Positions 61,601 through 64,000 of a stretch of DNA of 64,000 bases are shown piece by piece; the first letter of the stretch is position 1, and each line of letters starts with the position of its first letter. Below the pieces are notes generated by a model. The model saw only the letters and a program-made list of their open reading frames with translations. It was not told the origin of the DNA and did not search any database. Source of the stretch: Manihot esculenta (taxonomy: Eukaryota > Streptophyta > Magnoliopsida > Malpighiales > Euphorbiaceae); NCBI RefSeq assembly GCF_001659605.2, contig NC_035172.2, positions 32,663,342 to 32,727,341 on the forward strand, in the 5' to 3' direction. Both the position numbers and the translations under genes were made by a program.

Positions 61601-63561
61601 AGAAGAAAGTAGCAAATGGAATTTGAAATTAGAGTTCTATTTCAGGAGCTTAGCAGAATGCATTGTGCTGCTACCTTGGACAAGTTGGTTTGCATCATGA
61701 AAATTATAGACAAAAAGGAAAAAAAGAGAACAAACATCTTCACAACAAATTGAGCCATAAAGAAACAATGTGGCGGGGATGATGCCATATTGGGTTCAAT
61801 AGTTGACCATGTTAAGCTTTTAAGAGTAAAACAGGCATGCATTAGTCTAGTGGGAAAAGAAGGATATTTCATCCATCCATGATGAACTAATTTTTTTATT
61901 TTTTTCGAAAGCAAATAGTTACTTTTGATGCAAAAAAATCCTGCTGATGTCCTCAGGGGGAGTAAGCTACAGCGTATAAATAATTTTATTAAGTCAAATA
62001 ATACAAGTGAAGAAAGAAAATCAAGGCAGCTTCAAGCACCTGATAACCATGAGAAAGATGCCCACCATGAGGGAGATCAAGTGCCATGATTCTTTCATGA
62101 GGTTTTAACAATGCAGTATAAACTTGAAAATTTGCTGGAGACCCAGATAGAGACTGCACATTCACTGCAATATAAAAGTGAAAGATGTTTTCAAAGCACT
62201 GCCAAACATGCTAACAAATCTCAGTCTAGTAAACTTCTTTCGGAACCGTGATGTGTAGTTAACCTGTCTCCCTTTACCATCAAATAGCAAGCAACTCTTA
62301 CAAAACATCAACAAAGTTCATATCACAGGAAAGAAAAAGGTAAGAGTATATGTACCTCCCCATTTTGCAGGATCCAATCGAAACGCTTCCAATGCACGCT
62401 TCTGACATAAGGATTCTGCCATGTCAATATACCTGAAAAGTGGAAGTTCAAAACTGTCAATTACAAGAATGTACCAACCACAAAAAACTACATATTCAAG
62501 AAATTGTTATAAGCATCATAAACAAGAGATAGAGATCGCAGGTCATACTCGTTTCCTCCATAATATCTTGCACCAGGGTATCCTTCACTATACTTGTTGG
62601 TCATGACTGATCCAACAGCTTGCATCACTGAAACAGAAGTGAAGTTCTCTGATGGTATGAGTTCAAGCCCCTATAAACAAAATCTATTTAGTTAGAAATC
62701 AAACTCTAAATCAAACAGTATCCTGAACTACACATCCCCACATAATTGGCAAGCAATTTCTAACAGAATAGATAAATAAACGGATGGAGAAAAAAAAACA
62801 TAGGAAAGAAGAAAACCTGGCCTCTAATCAGTCATAAGATTGTGAAAAGTTATGGAGTTAATTACACTTACTTTTTTCCATGGACACACAGGAAACCAAG
62901 TCCAAGACACAAAAAGAAGGTTCTAGAATATTTCGGGAGATACATCTCTTAATCAGTGATTCAGTAACACTGAACACAGAAAGAAACATGCAGCCAGTAC
63001 TCAAGAAAAGGCATAATTCCTTATTGAAACCGTTATAAGTGAATACATAATGTATGTACCTTCCATTGACGCGCTTTCTCGAGCTCAATTATGTCAGCAA
63101 TTTCAGGGTCCACGGCTTCCAGCGGTGCATTGAGCTGCTTTGGCCACTGAAAATTTGCAAATTTTCATTTAGGTTTAAAAAAAATTATTAGATTTATAGA
63201 AGTAGAAAAACAAAATAAGGAAAGTGAAAAGATGTGTTTGGAGAGAATTTCTTGAGCTTACTGTGACATGAGACCTCTCCTTCTCGTACACAGCTTCATT
63301 AGGCAAAGAAGACTGCAAAGGAACAAATGAAGCTGATCAGAAGTAGCAAATGAAAACAAAAGGAGAATCAGTTGTTGAGATAGTTAAGAGTTTCCTCTGT
63401 TTGGTTCTCGGCAAAATGAGGGAAAACAAAGGGGAAAAAAAACTCAGAGAAAGAGAGAGAGAGAAGAGAACCATGTAATAGAGAGAGGAGGCATTGAAGA
63501 GAGGGCGAATGGGCTTGTCGATAGAAGAGGAGAGCCTGCGGAGCGCCAATGCCATTGCCAT
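58641..63561 (-). CDS. SHM1: Serine hydroxymethyltransferase, mitochondrial
   Basis: Fifteen exons on the minus strand join in frame to 515 residues (Arabidopsis SHM1 has 517): 63561-63472, 63312-63262, 63146-63060, 62670-62549, 62432-62356, 62164-62040, 61290-61198, 60654-60562, 60457-60260, 60107-60003, 59783-59718, 59547-59470, 59242-59131, 59052-58942 and 58780-58641. The enzyme interconverts serine and glycine using PLP and tetrahydrofolate. In leaf mitochondria it completes photorespiration with glycine decarboxylase. The first ~30 residues (Ala/Leu/Arg/Ser-rich, no acidic residues before Asp15) fit a mitochondrial presequence. Landmarks: [34 protein letters not shown] and the PLP lysine, about Lys287, in [13 protein letters not shown]. 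All motifs are intact. Paralogue number (SHM1 or SHM2) is not certain. Confidence 0.95.
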
Positions 63562-64000
63562 TTCTTCTCTTCGTTTATCTTCCCCTGAGTTTGAATATTG
63601 TCGTTGTGCTCTGTTTAGAGAGTGGTGTCAGGAAGTTGAAGCTTGCCGTGGTTAAAGACATTTAAATTTATTATTTTTATATTTATTTAAAAATTTTATA
63701 ATTTATTCTGGTTGTGTTGTGGTACTGAGCTGGTGGTCGATGATCTCGTTATCCCCTGGAAAGGGATTGTTGCTCTGTCTCAACGTCTCCCATACTCATT
63801 CCCACTTATTCCCCTCCTTAAAATGTTATATTGCCTTGTTTTTTTTAATATATTCAATATTGAAAACTAAAAATGGAAGCGAGATATTTTTAGAGAGGTG
63901 AAGGACAAGAAATTGGCAATGTTACACAAAATCCAGCCAGGAAAGCCCTATCCGAACTGCTTCCTTTTCTTGGCCACAAAGCCGAGATATATAATGCATA
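63562..64000. other. Upstream flank of SHMT
   Basis: This should hold the SHMT leader and promoter (minus strand). No recognisable coding sequence was seen, and the 60-codon frame at 63719-63901 looks accidental. Confidence 0.4.

Noticed and set aside
1..64000. CRISPR arrays, operons, ribosome binding sites
   Set aside because: The window is plant nuclear DNA; repeated motifs are microsatellites, MITEs or coding minisatellites.

Overview
The window is nuclear DNA of a flowering plant, almost certainly a eudicot. It is AT-rich, its genes are split by many short introns, and each gene matches a land-plant family. Repeat style and protein wording suggest a woody rosid, perhaps Malpighiales, but that is only an impression. 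There is no sign of bacterial, organellar or viral genome organisation. Gene models below were built by hand from reading frames and splice sites. All exon sets given for intact genes join in frame.

Layout. 1-3.9 kb: AT-rich intergenic DNA with eroded repeats. 3.9-8.7 kb (-): a GRDP-type glycine-rich domain protein, with a probable 5'UTR exon near 9.93 kb. 10-13.8 kb: intergenic, with a tRNA-derived SINE and foldback elements. 13.78-22.59 kb (-): an old, dead Ty3/gypsy chromovirus containing a nested solo LTR and a 262-bp copy of the GRDP first intron. 24.4-27.4 kb (-): the plastid protein family of Arabidopsis At4g37920. 28.3-30.1 kb (+): a decayed half-size ABCG transporter resembling STR2. 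31.8-41.1 kb (+): an intact 15-exon symbiosis receptor kinase, SYMRK. 44.8-45.2 kb (-): BRK1 of the SCAR/WAVE complex. 46.3-53.9 kb (-): organellar oligopeptidase (TOP/OOP). 56.1-57.7 kb (+): a broken SURF6/Rrp14 gene. 58.6-63.6 kb (-): mitochondrial serine hydroxymethyltransferase.

How they relate. Most are unrelated housekeeping genes side by side. The exception is the pair at 28-41 kb. SYMRK (common symbiosis signalling) lies immediately downstream, on the same strand, of a pseudogene resembling STR2 (arbuscule lipid export). One partner is complete and the other is dead. Two organellar proteins (TOP/OOP and SHMT) flank the SURF6 remnant, but nothing suggests co-regulation.

No wholly new system was found. 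The most unusual structures are the inverted 262-bp copy linking the GRDP intron to the retroelement, the SYMRK/STR2-like pair, a long intronic hairpin in the oligopeptidase gene, and two GC-AG introns.
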